64,000 nucleotides of DNA from Acanthamoeba sp. SK_2022b (taxonomy: Eukaryota; Discosea; Longamoebia; Acanthamoebidae): contig JANDJZ010000253.1 of assembly GCA_027943245.1 (NCBI GenBank), positions 1 to 64,000 on the forward strand, in the 5' to 3' direction. Numbering within the stretch: position 1 is the first letter of the stretch; every line of letters starts with the position of its first letter. The translations under genes were made by a program, and so were the position numbers. The notes under the pieces were generated by a model that saw only the letters and a program-made list of their open reading frames with translations, ran no database searches and was not told the origin of the DNA. Of the stretch, positions 44,543 to 55,174 are shown one piece after another.

Positions 44543-45895
44543 ATGAGTGGTTGTAACTTTTGCACGGTCTTTCGAGCACCGTGTGATGGGTATCTCCCCC
44601 CCCCCTCTTCAGTCTCGTTCTTATAAAAAGAAATATCACCTTCTCCTTCACTGATACCGCGGAACAGGGGGCAGCCGTGCGGCCGCTGCGTGCAGAAGGG
44701 CCATCCGCACTTGTGCTCTGGGCACAGTAACATGCCTACATTCACCGCCGATGCCACCGCCACTTGTTCCACTCGATCCTTCCCGCCAAGGAAAAAGAAG
44801 AGGGGCTGTGCGGACACCCAGTTTGGCGTCCACGTCGACATCGAGGTTGATGGCAGAGCGGAGGACGACGCTGCGCTCGAGCAACTGTCACGCGCTGTCG
44901 CAAGGCTCGCAGCAGAGGTCAAAAGCCTGCGCAATGAGAACGAGTGGCTGCGCGATCGGCTGACGGCCATGGCCTCCCACCAATCGGCCACGAGTCGTGC
45001 CCTCTCCGCGCTGCTGCCTTCGGCGCCCAAACCAAGCCCAGAGCCCACGCCAGCCTCGTCGACCGCCCTCTTGTCGCCCTGGTGGTCGAGGGTGACCACC
45101 ACGCTGTCGGCGGCCCTGATGAATGCCATGCAGGAGCTGCCCTTCCTGCGGGACTACTTTCCTCTCACTGGCTTCGCCGTTCCCGACTTCGGGTACCTCA
45201 AAGTGCACTGTTGTGATCTCGCCGCCCTTGGGCATCATCAGCAAGCTTAAGCTTGCTCTTCTGGGCGAACAGATGTCCGCTTGTATCGGTTACGTGCTCA
45301 TCCGTGTACGACGTCGACGCACCGGCTATCACCTACGTCAACACAGCCATGTGCCAACTCACCGGATACTCTTGGGTATGGTCATGCCCTGGAGGCCTTT
45401 CCTTTTACATTAACAGTGTTTGTGTCTCATATCTCTCATATGTATCTTGATAAATTCTCAGGCGCAGTTGATTGGCTCGCCGCTTTCCATGGTCCTCGTC
45501 ATGCAAGACCGGCAGCGCCAGATCTTGGGGCCCTACCTCATTGAACAGTACACACACGCAACAAGCCACACACACACCCTCGTGTGTTGGCCATCAGTGC
45601 TAACAGCCCTGCTGCACAGGGAGCCCCTGTCGATCAGCCCCGAATATCACTTTTACCATCTCATACGCACCAAGAGCGGCCGTTTGTGGCGCATGGTGGC
45701 CGACTCTACTTGGTTCTTCTTCGACGAGAAAGGAGAGGTTCATTGCCCCCTCCAATCCACTTCAACGCGAAGCTTACCGTTGGCGTTGCGCAGGTGAAGC
45801 ACGGGCTGGTAAGCCTGAAGCAATGGAAGGAAGGAGCTTTGGGCCCAGGTGAGGTGCTCGATCTCTGGCTCCCGTTCCGCTCCCCGCAACCTTAA
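44543..45895 (+). CDS. Zn2Cys6 zinc-cluster transcription factor with a PAS domain
   Basis: Exon 1 (44543 to about 44589) encodes MSGCNFCTVFRAPCDG; exon 2 continues GQPCGRCVQKGHPHLC. Together they form C-x2-C-x6-C-x5-C-x2-C-x8-C, the exact spacing of fungal Zn(II)2Cys6 DNA-binding clusters of the Ert1/AcuK type. A basic patch (PPRKKKRGC) and a leucine-zipper-like helix (LSRAVARLAAEVKSLRNENE) follow. The C-terminal half holds a PAS-like domain: VYDVDAPAITYVNTAMCQLT, GYSWAQLIGSPLSMVLVMQD, HFYHLIRTKSGRLWRMVADS. Probable sequence-specific activator or repressor responding to a small ligand or partner. Six exons; stop 45893-45895. A TATAAAAAG near 44623 lies inside the proposed first intron, so an alternative, shorter protein starting at ATG 44732 without the zinc cluster is possible. 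Confidence 0.7.
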
Positions 45896-46112
45896 TGGTG
45901 ACTTCTCAATCGTCGTTAGTTTGATCTGCAATCCAAACATGTATTGTTCGAATTTGTTGACCACCGTGTTTGTGCTGGTCACAAAGCATATTCATGTTGA
46001 TCTTTATTGTATCCGATTGGTTGCGAGAGTACCCACTTCCGTTGCTTCAGTGTAGGCCGATGCAAGCTTCTACGTTGTCGAGCCTGTATCTGTTCCCTGT
46101 GGTGGTCCGCAT
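45896..46112. other. Convergent intergenic spacer
   Basis: 217 bases between two stops, AT-richer than the flanks. Should hold both 3' UTRs. Confidence 0.5.
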
Positions 46113-46517
46113 TCAGACAGCGGGAGGCGGCAGATGAAAGCAGTGGCCAATGAAGCTGCACAGGCTCTGCTCATCCTCGAACGGCTGGCCAAAGAAGTTG
46201 TCGACAGTTGGGAGGTCCCGGCCAGCCTCGCACCACGCCAGCAGCGACTCGATGCGTTCGCGGTCGAGGCCCGTCGCGCGCACGATCGCGTCGATGTCGC
46301 GGCCCTGCGCGCGGAGCGAGGGCACGAGGTACTGCATGCCCTTGGTCCACCGCGAGACCGGGGAGGCCTGGTAGCGGTAGGGCTTCACGAAGAAGCGCTC
46401 CGGGTTGCCGTTGTCGGCCTTGATTCTGCGCAGGCTCAGGCCTACACGCGCACTCTTGACCAGCTCCCGCCTGTCCATCGTCTGCTGTTGCTTGACTGTC
46501 AGCCACACACTGCAAGG

Positions 46518-46571
<54 letters not shown>

Positions 46572-46872
46572 CGGCTGCGGTGGGAAGTGGAGGTAGAGCT
46601 GCGTTCGGCGGAAGACCTGGGATCCGCTGTTGCCCACTTCGAAAGCGAACGAGGGCAGGCTCACCAGGTCCGCGGTCTCCTTGACGCCCGCGTGCGCCAG
46701 CAAGCGATTCACTGCAGCGAACAAAAGAAAGAAAGATGGTGAGCGGAGAGAAAGCTGGCTGGGGTGTGCAATAGTGCAGGTGGCCCGTACCGCTCACGCA
46801 GGGGCCCTCGAACAGCTTGCCGTCGCTCACCCTCTCAATCGCACGGATGAGTATGCCCCCGTACACATTTTT

Positions 46873-46950
<78 letters not shown>

Positions 46951-47810
46951 CCGATGAGCCACACGTTTGCGTGCGCGAGTATGAAGGCTGGTTTGCGCAC
47001 GTCGTGGCTGCCGTTGCCAAAGGTGATGTCGAGCCCCTTGAAGTTGCCCGTGCGGTACTTGGCCCGATCGGACACGTCCCGGTGGAAGTACCACTTGCCT
47101 GAGTCGCGCTGCATCTCGTCCCGATGCGTGAACACGTCCTTGAGCGCCCCGCCCCAGTAGTAGAACTCGATCTCGGCCAGCCTGTACGCCGTCGTATCGC
47201 CATCACCATCGCAGGCGTCGTCGTCGGCGTTGTCGCTTTCCTGGTCGCCATCGCCGCTCTTGGCCGGCTCGATGTCCATCGCCTGCGCGGCGGGCGTGGT
47301 GGTCGAGGTGGAGGCCGAGGCCGAGGTGACGTCGGGGCGGGGCGGGTGCGGCCGGCGATTGGTCACGAGGAGGACGGCCTCGTTCATCAGCCTGTCCGCC
47401 ATTTGATCAAAGTGGCGCTCAAACTCCTGCGCCGCGTGCGAGACACGTTGTGAGCAGCTGCGGTGTTGTGTCGTGTGTGTGTTGTGTGTGTCGTGTGTCG
47501 TGTGTTGTGCACGCATACTTCGACGGTCGAGAACTGTGAGTTGGGGAAGGCGAGGAACGACTGGACTTGGTCTCTGCTCGAAGGCCACGGACCGAGCACC
47601 TTGGCGGATGGCTCGCCTGACGAACGACATCCACACCCACCATTGAGCATCAAAGCGAACGCGAGGCATGTTGTCACAATACGGCCATGTGCGAGCGATG
47701 TTGTGGACAATCTTACCGAAGCAAAGCCAACGGTTGTAACCCTGCAAGAGCGGGCCGACGCTGGTCGGAGACGCCAACCTGCGGAAAGCAAGAACCGTTA
47801 AACCATGGGA

Positions 47811-47884
<74 letters not shown>

Positions 47885-49280
47885 CCGAGAACGAGAGACA
47901 TATCAACGGGATTACATACCAATACCAGTCGCGGCAGAACCGGGCGTAGAGCTCGAATCGGCTGCGGCGGACGTGCCACGTCACGTCGGCCACGATCGCG
48001 TCAAGCGGCGTCGTCTCGCTGCGCTCCTTGACCACTGCGCGACCGATTCACATTGTGTGAGCGTGGTGTCGCCCCTCCTACCTCCCCTGGTGTGCCTTGG
48101 CCGCACCTTGGTCGTCGTCGTCGACGTTGCGTTCGCGCAGCATCTTCTTGAGCTCGGCGCGCGTGTAGAGGATGCCCGTGACCGGGTCCCTGTCACCCAG
48201 CTGGCGGCCCTCGTCCTCCTCCTCCTCTCCGTCATCCTCCTCCACGTCCATGTCCTCCTCCTCGGTGCGGTCGCTCCGCTCCCGGGCCCTCCTTCGGCGG
48301 CGCACTTCCGAGTTCTTCATGAGAAGGCCAGTGTCGGGATCGCGCTCGTTCGAGTATTCCTCCTCGTCGCTCCGCGCTTCGTCGCTCGAATCGTCGTCGT
48401 CGTCTTCGATCTTGGCTCGCTTGACCTTCTTCACTTTCTTCTTCGTCGTCTTCTTCCCCACGCTATCACGCGCGCGAACCTCCGACTTCTTGAGCAGCAG
48501 ACCTGAGCGCGCAATAACAAGATAATTATAGAATTAAATAAGGTGTCGATATGTTACGCGGCAGAGCCAACGCAACCTGTTTTGGGGTCGCGCTCCTCCG
48601 AGTACTCTTCGTCGTCGCTGTTCTCGTCTTCGCTTTCGCTTTCGCTTTCGCTTTCCTTCTTCATTTTCGCTGGCTTCTTTCCGCTGGCTTCGCGGTCGCG
48701 ATGGCGCACCTCGGACCACTTCATCAGCAGGCCCGTCTCGGGGTCGCGCTCGTTCGAGTATTCCTCCTCGTCGCTGCGCTCGGACTCCTCATCGTCCTCG
48801 CCCTCCTTGTACTCGTCCTCCTCGACCTCTTCATCTTCGTCATCTTCATACTACAACACATAGATGAGGCGCGGATGACATGGTATAGTGGGTGGTGGTA
48901 ACGAAACATACGTTCCGCTTGAGGTAGGGGTTGGTGCGCTCCTTGCTGAGGAGCCACAGGAGGCCGTTGGTGCCGCTGATCCGCTTGCCGTGCTCCCGGA
49001 GCGAGGCGACGAATCGGAGCGAGTCCTCCACGAAGTCGCGGTTGAGGCCCGGCACCGCCACAGCGAAGCCTCGACCGCTGTACTTGTTCAGACGACGCGA
49101 ATAGCTTGGCGCCACTTGAGAGAGTTGAGAGTGAGCGGAGATGGATGAGCGGCTGAGCCACCAGAAAAGAAGACGTGTATACCTCGAATGGGGTCAACTA
49201 TGTTGTAGCCCTTTTGAATGGCGTTGACCGCGCGAGGGTGACACCTGCCACGAAACTTGAGTTGGTGCTCACTTGCAAAT

Positions 49281-49363
<83 letters not shown>

Positions 49364-49406
49364 GCGCGCACACACACACAACAACACACACACAACACAC
49401 ACACAC

Positions 49407-49502
<96 letters not shown>

Positions 49503-50545
49503 TATGAGGAGTCGTACCAGACTCGCTCGCCGTCGAAGGCGATGCAGCAGCAGTCGAGGTCGAAGCCGCTCAGGAGCTCGTCGATGGAGCCGATCGAGTA
49601 GAGGATGATCTGGATGGGCGGGCATTGCGCCCACTCGCCGTTCACGTCGCCCGCCGGCGAGTAGGGGGTGTCGCACACCTCGCATCGCCTGCGTTTGGCC
49701 GTGTGGTGGTAGGTGCACTTGCTGCAGCTCCACTCGCCGTCCACGCGGGCCGAGGGCACGAGCGTGACCGTGTGCGACTTGCACTTCCACGTGTAGGACA
49801 GGCCCTTGGCCTTGAGCCGATCAGTGACGGCAGCCAACAGTCCGCGCATGAGCTCGGTCGCCTTGGCCTTTTTGACGCCGTGCACAAAGATGTCAACATC
49901 GGCCTTGGTGCCTGCACACACGTGTGAGACGTGTGCGTGTGAGTATGGGTTGGCGGGGGGCGTACCGGCCGTTTCCCAGGCGAGCGATCGGTTGAGGAGG
50001 CAGTTGAGCACGGAGCCGCCGGCCACGCAGACGTTGGGGCCCAGCAGGCCGTCCAACAGCCCCTGGGTCAGCTCCGCCCAATGCTTGGCGAACTCCTTCT
50101 CCCCCACCAAAGCGGGGACGTCGGCAGGCTGCGGGACGGGAGTGCTCTCGACTTTGCCTTCGCCCCCCGCGGGACGCTTGACGAGCCTGTTGTTGACGAT
50201 AAGGCCCCAGCCCTTGCCCCGACCGATAAGCCACGTCACCTTGTGACCCTGTGTCGTCAAGAAGAAGCGAACATGCGTCGCGTTAGCGTTGCGGCCAATT
50301 ATCACGCTACCTCGTTTGACCAAGGCTCAACCTGATTGGCCATCTGTGCGTAGATGGTGTCCTTCTTCTTGTTCTGCTCGATGTATGTGACCTCGTCAAT
50401 CTGCACGAATCGGCAGCCGGCGTTTTCCGTCGTAGAGAGCTCGTGCTCGACCCCGGCCACGGTGATCGTTTTCTGCTCACCGCAGTACGACGATAAGTGA
50501 CAACGCAACTTCAAGGTCTTGTGGCCGCTCAGCGAGTGGGCGCGC

Positions 50546-50627
<82 letters not shown>

Positions 50628-53155
50628 CGCACCTGATCAGGCGTGTGGATGGCGTTGTGGATTGCTTCCAGCGTCGGGTGCAGGCTGAGCGGTTCGCCCT
50701 GCTGGCCGGCGCTGGCCGCGTCGACGACGCTGCCGCTAGTGCTGGCCTCCTCCGAGGCAGCCATGAAGTCGGTGGCCTGGCGGTAGCACAGGCCTTTGAT
50801 GAGGCGCTCCATCTCCTTGATGTGATTCAGCCGCAGGTGGTGCCCGCCAGAGACCTCGGCCAGTGTGCGGTAGAACTCATCGGCGTTGCTGTTCTCGGCA
50901 CACTGCACGCCGTAGACGTAGATGCCCTTCTCCTTGAGCGCGCCGAGCTCCTCGCGCCAGTCGTACTCGACATGGGTCTTGCCACCACCTTTCTTGCCCT
51001 TCGTGTGCGGCTCCTCGTCGCCGATGATGACTAACGCTTTCATCGTCTCCTGCTGCGCTTTCTTCTTCGTTGCCTCGGCCTCCTCGTCTTCGGACTGCAT
51101 CTTCTTATCGTCGTTGTTGTCGTTGTCGCTGTTGTTGTTGTCGTTCACAAAGGTCCAGCCGAGCGACTGGGCGTCGCGGAGCACGAGCTCGTAGCACTCG
51201 GGCTCGTCGCCTCCGCCAGTGGACTTGACCGCCTCAACAAACTTGCACAGTTTCTCGGCGTCGTTGGAGAAGTCGATCCGTTTCAACACATAACTGCACG
51301 CGCGTGGATGCAAGGTCGAGTTTCAGCTCGATGAAAGTCACGAGACACTAAAAGACGATGGCGGCTACGAGCGGTGATGGCGGTGGTGGCGTAATACCTG
51401 CCCGCGTGGCTGTCGCAGTAGTCGCCGTGAGCGACGATGGAGATGCGGAGGAAGGGCATGTCCAGCAACAAGCTCTGAACCAGGTACTTGAGGTTCTTTT
51501 TCACCTCCTTGAGATAGGGATACCTGCACACCATCATCCGTTGATACATGCAGAACGTCACCACGGGCACCCACAACACAGGACGTGTCATTGAGAAGGG
51601 GAGGAGTGCGCGGTACATGGAGCCCGTGGTGTCGAAGCTGAAGCAGATCTCGACAGCGGGTGGGCCACTATTGGGCAGAAGCGAGCCGGCATAGTGGTAG
51701 ATGCCCTCGGCCTTGTCCTGGTGGACCAGGCGGAAGCCCTTCTCCTTGGACGCCTTGGCCTGATCAAAGGCAAAGTGGGGATGCGCGCGCAGGTACTCCT
51801 CGCGTTCGCCCAGCGTCCGTTGGCCCGTGGGATCAGCGACGATCAACAAGCTCTTCTCGTCTTCGGCCAGTGACTTACGCATGAACCAGCTCTTTGTCCA
51901 CGCAGGCGCACACCACACACACAACACATACATCACAACGATGTAAGCTGGATGTGGATGACCATGATTTGTGCGGGGGTGGTTTTACCTCTTTGTCCGG
52001 GTAGAGCGGGAAGAGGACAGAGTGAGCGGCCAGCTCGGTGACGGGTGTGTAGCGCTCGGGCGAGAGGTCGGTGTAGTCCACCTTCAAGTTCCAGTGGAGC
52101 AGTATCATGTCCAATTCGCGGAAGCAGCGCCACCAGTTGTGGTTGGCCACCCATTCTGTCTTGTCCATGGCCTGGTGTACCACGCAACGTCAAGATCAAC
52201 TCAACACAGGTGCGATCGCTGCTCCTGTAGACGCACCTGCAGCTTCTTCCACAGGCAATAGAGAGGCTCAGCCCACAGAGAGCGCACGACCTGCTCCATG
52301 GGGCCGGTGCCCTGCATCTCCACGAAGCGACTTACAAAGCCGTCGTGGCCGGAGTGGGACGAGTTGAGCGAGTGCACGAGTTGATGGCTGGCCTGATCTT
52401 GAAGCTTGCCCTTGGGCGCCTCGTCATCGGCTCCTCCGCTTAAGGTGAGGCAACGCTCCCTCTTCACGTCCTGCACGTCGTCCGCATCGTCGACCAACAC
52501 AATTCGGACCTTGCCGGTCGAGTTCGACGGCATGGACCACTCGACAAAGGTCCGGAAGTCGTGCGGCGTTTGGCCGAACGTCTTGGTCTCCTCCTGCAGG
52601 GCATCAAAGTCGAACGCCGTAGCGTCGCTCACCTTGAGCGAGCATACGAGCAAAGAGGAGCTGGACGGGGCGAGCGCGTGTAGTTTAGACTTGAGCTTGT
52701 CCGCCGTGGCGTTAAACGCAAACGCGCAGAACGGCGTCCACTTATCTTCTCTTCCTTTCTTGTCGTCTTCTTCCTTTACGTTTGTTTTCGCTTTCTTGTT
52801 GAGTGATTCATTCGTGCCCTCTTCGCTCTCGCGGCACACACCTGCGTTGGGCATGGAATTTGGTAAGAATGCAATGGGCAGCATAACTAGGCATTCTTCA
52901 GAAGCCTGAACAGGCGGTATCTGAACCTGAAGGATGGAGGACACCTCCAAAGGCAAGGAGGGTGCCCCAGCCGGCGTCACTAAACCAGCGCTGGCAGGGA
53001 TACACGAAGTGCACGCGCGCCGTAACTAGCTGCGTCTCGCCCGAGCACAGCTTCTTGAGCTTTGGCTCGCACAACTCTGGCCCCGCCGCCTGGGGCGCTT
53101 TGAGGTAAGCTTCACCAAGAGGCGGTAGTAAGGGATGCAGCGCCTTCGTCTCCAT
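46113..53155 (-). CDS. Very large multidomain protein: vWA + nucleotidyltransferase-like + RanBP2 finger + acidic repeats
   Basis: About 20 exons and roughly 1,750 residues if one gene. In order: an N-terminal region (ATG 53155, METKALHPLLPPLGEAYLKA); a vWA domain with a DxTxS metal site (ICFSFDTTGSMYRALL, ISIVAHGDYCDSHAG, PECYELVLRDAQSLGWTF, ALVIIGDEEPHT), closest to vWA domains of VwkA-type alpha-kinases; a region RFVQIDEVTYIEQNKKKD / GHKVTWLIGRGKGWGLIVNN; and a pol-beta-type nucleotidyltransferase core (VAGGSVLNCLLN, ADVDIFVHGVKKAKATELM, third Asp in GFDLDCCCIAFDG) with an inserted RanBP2 finger (WSCSKCTYHHTAKRRRCEVC). The core is followed by RAVNAIQKGYNIVDPIRG and RLNKYSGRGFAVAVPGL. Four acidic ERDPxTGLLMK repeats come next, then a C-terminal region (KWYFHRDVSDRAKYRTGNFK, GGILIRAIERVSDGKLFEGP). 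The exon near 50250 has no ATG and splices in phase from the vWA side, so I join them, but a split into two or three genes is possible. Confidence 0.6.
46520..46570. repeat. (TG)n microsatellite, large multidomain gene intron
   Basis: TG on the plus strand, so CA in the transcript. The next intron upstream in the transcript carries the complementary tract at 46876-46950. Confidence 0.9.
46876..46950. repeat. (AC)n microsatellite, large multidomain gene intron
   Basis: AC on the plus strand, TG in the transcript. Abuts the exon ending KPAFILAHANVWLIG. Confidence 0.9.
47816..47884. repeat. (AC)n plus (CAA)n compound microsatellite
   Basis: AC run followed by about a dozen ACA/CAA triplets. 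Intron next to the exon encoding RRSRFELYARFCRDWYW. Confidence 0.9.
48120..48850 (-). repeat. Four internal ERDPxTGLLMK protein repeats
   Basis: Within two exons of the large gene: SNERDPETGLLMKWSEVR, SEERDPKTGLLLKKSEVR, SNERDPDTGLLMKNSEVR and the degenerate LGDRDPVTGILYTRAELK, separated by acidic/basic linkers of 30-40 residues (SESESESEDENSDDEEY, KKTTKKKVKKVKRAKIEDDD). One exon boundary falls inside a repeat after RDPKTG. Looks like recent internal duplication of a short binding motif. Confidence 0.8.
49283..49502. repeat. Compound (GCAC)n-(AC)n-(GA)n array
   Basis: About 20 GCAC tetranucleotides, an AC run with AACA interruptions, then a GA run. Sits in the intron that splits the nucleotidyltransferase-like region. 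Confidence 0.9.
50547..50626. repeat. (GCAC)n-(AC)n microsatellite
   Basis: Short GCAC run then pure AC. Intron between the end of the vWA part and the exon encoding KTLKLRCHLSSYCGEQKT. Confidence 0.9.
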
Positions 53156-53299
53156 CTTGTGGTGCGTGTCAGGGTGGTTAATGTAATGGGAGTATTGTCA
53201 CCCGCACGCCAACGGCGAGTGCGATGTTCGCTTCCTCGAAACTATTAGACTAATAGAAAAATTAAAAACGGTGTATTCGTTTTTGTCGACGAGCCTCAG

Positions 53300-54896
53300 T
53301 CACTGCTGGTGGAGAAGGGCACCCGCCTGCCGCTGGAGCATGAGGATCTGGTCTCGCTGGGCTGGTGGCAGCTTCTCGATCTGCTGGGGCGTGAGGAGGA
53401 GGATCTGTTGAAGGAGCAGCTTCTGTTGGTCCATCGAGATGGCCCCACCGCCCGGGGCCGCCGCGCCCATCATGCCCATCATGCCCGCCGCCGCTGGCGG
53501 CATCATGCCGCCCATCGGGGGAGCGCCCATGCCTGCGGGCGGCATGCCCATCGGCGGCTGTGCCGGCGGCATACCCCCGCTACCGGGAGGACCGCCCAGG
53601 GGCGCGTACATGCCGGGCGCGGGCTGCATGTGAGCCGGCGGGGCCATGCCTCCGCCGAGGCCTCCCATGGCCGGCTGTGCTGGGAAGCCGCCGGCGCCGC
53701 CGTAGGGCGCGCCCATGGCCGCGGGCGGCTGTGACACCATCATGGGCGGCTGCGGCTGCACTGGCTGCGGCTGCACGGGCGGCGCTGCTCCCGGCTGGGA
53801 GCTCTCTAGCAGTTGCTGTGCCAAAAAAATTAATTAATAACAAAATAAAATTGAATTAATAACGAATAATTATCAAATAAATGGATAAAACAGGCGCACC
53901 TTGACGACTTGCGGGTTGACCATGCCCAAGATGAGCTCGGCTTGGAGGAGCGCGTAGGCAAACTGGGGGTTGGCCTCCAGGACCTGTCGTGCTTGGTCGG
54001 GGCTCTGTTCGATGAGCCCCTTCATCTGTGCGATCATGTCGTAGAGCTGGTGGGTGGACATCCCCTCCAGCACGGCCCCCACCTGTGCTCGCGACGCCTC
54101 GGCGGGCGGCATGCCCGCGGGCGGCACGAAGCCGCCCGGGCCGCCACGCATGCCCCCCGGCCCTGCTGGCATCGGTGGCCCCTTGGGGGGAAGAAAAGCG
54201 TTAGACGTCACAACGAGAAGCAAGAGTCGATCACGGCCCCGTTTGAATGGAATGGAAGGAATGTGTGTACCCGTCGCCCCATGCCGCCGGGACCACCGGG
54301 GCCGCCGGGCCCGCCCATCCCGGGACCTCCGGGTCCCGGGCCGCCGCCGCCACCGCCGCCTCGCGGCCCATCGCCGGGACCACCGGGGCCTCGCCCCTTG
54401 CTCTCCTTCTCGGCAAAGTCGACGCGCAGCGCGCGGCCGTTGATGTCGTAGCCGTTGAGGTTGCGCATGGCGCTCATGGCCGTCTCGGTGTCCCGATACT
54501 CGCAGAAGCCAAAGCCCTTGGGCTTGCCCGTCTCCCGGTCGAACACCAGCCTGCGCGGGACGAGGATCGATAGCGCCCGGCGCGAAAGCATGAGCGCGAT
54601 GGTGCCGTGCACGCGCGTTCGAGGGGGAGCGTGGGAGCAGAAGAGGAGGAGGGCGCACCGAAAGCAGATGACCGGCCCCACGCTCGAAAAGATCTCAGTG
54701 AGCTGTTCCTCCGTCGCATCGTACGGAATGTTGCCCACTGAACACGTTACGTGGATAAGATTTTGATTACCATTTAGGCCACAAAGGCAGAAGCACCCAC
54801 CCACAAAGGCTGAGCATCCAACGAAAGGGAAAAAACTCTTTTCCACGCACCAAAGACGCATCGCTGGGAGCTGCCTCCGCCCCCGCCTCGATTCAT
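53300..54896 (-). CDS. CSTF2: Cleavage stimulation factor 64 kDa subunit (CstF-64)
   Basis: Binds the GU-rich element downstream of poly(A) sites and acts in mRNA 3'-end cleavage. Exon 1 (ATG 54896) encodes [15 protein letters not shown] and splices to [20 protein letters not shown], the start of the RRM. The domain continues with [20 protein letters not shown] and [21 protein letters not shown] Gly/Pro-rich segment follows, then the hinge domain that contacts CstF-77/symplekin: [50 protein letters not shown] Pro/Met/Gly/Gln-rich region leads to the conserved C-terminal three-helix domain: [36 protein letters not shown]. Length (about 460 residues) and order match CstF-64. Five exons; one intron near 53820-53890 is very AT-rich. 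Confidence 0.93.
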
Positions 54897-55174
54897 ATTC
54901 TCTCGCCTCGATGTGATAAGATTGTTTTTTTTTTTTGATTTTTGTTTTCTTTTTCGGTTCGGCCCTTTTTGCTTTTCTTCTTTTCCTTTCATTTCTTCGC
55001 ATTTATTCCTTACGACCAGAAGTGTCCGTTAGAAGCGCAGGACAACGACGAGAAGTGCTCCCGCTACTCCTGCAACCTCAAGTTCTAGAAGCCTGAACCA
55101 CGACGTCAGCGCCTGAGTTGTCAAAGGGTCGCTGAGGAAGCCTACGCGTATTAGCTGGATTTCAAATTAGCGAA
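54897..55174. promoter_or_regulatory. Bidirectional promoter, CstF-64 (-) / VPS33 (+)
   Basis: 278 bases between divergent ATGs. Has a T10 run at about 54926-54935 and pyrimidine-rich sequence next to the CstF-64 start. Confidence 0.4.

Noticed and set aside
44732..44990. Simple bZIP transcription factor
   Set aside because: The zipper-like helix lacks the N-x7-R basic-region signature of bZIP proteins, whereas the six-Cys cluster upstream fits Zn2Cys6 spacing exactly.
47454..47520. Tandem GTGTTGTGTG units considered as a CRISPR-like or telomere-like array
   Set aside because: No spacers of unique sequence, irregular unit length, and intronic position. It is a simple microsatellite.
49175..49507. 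[10 protein letters not shown] and CVCVCV repeat frames here and at many other microsatellites
   Set aside because: Low-complexity translations of dinucleotide and tetranucleotide intron repeats, not proteins.
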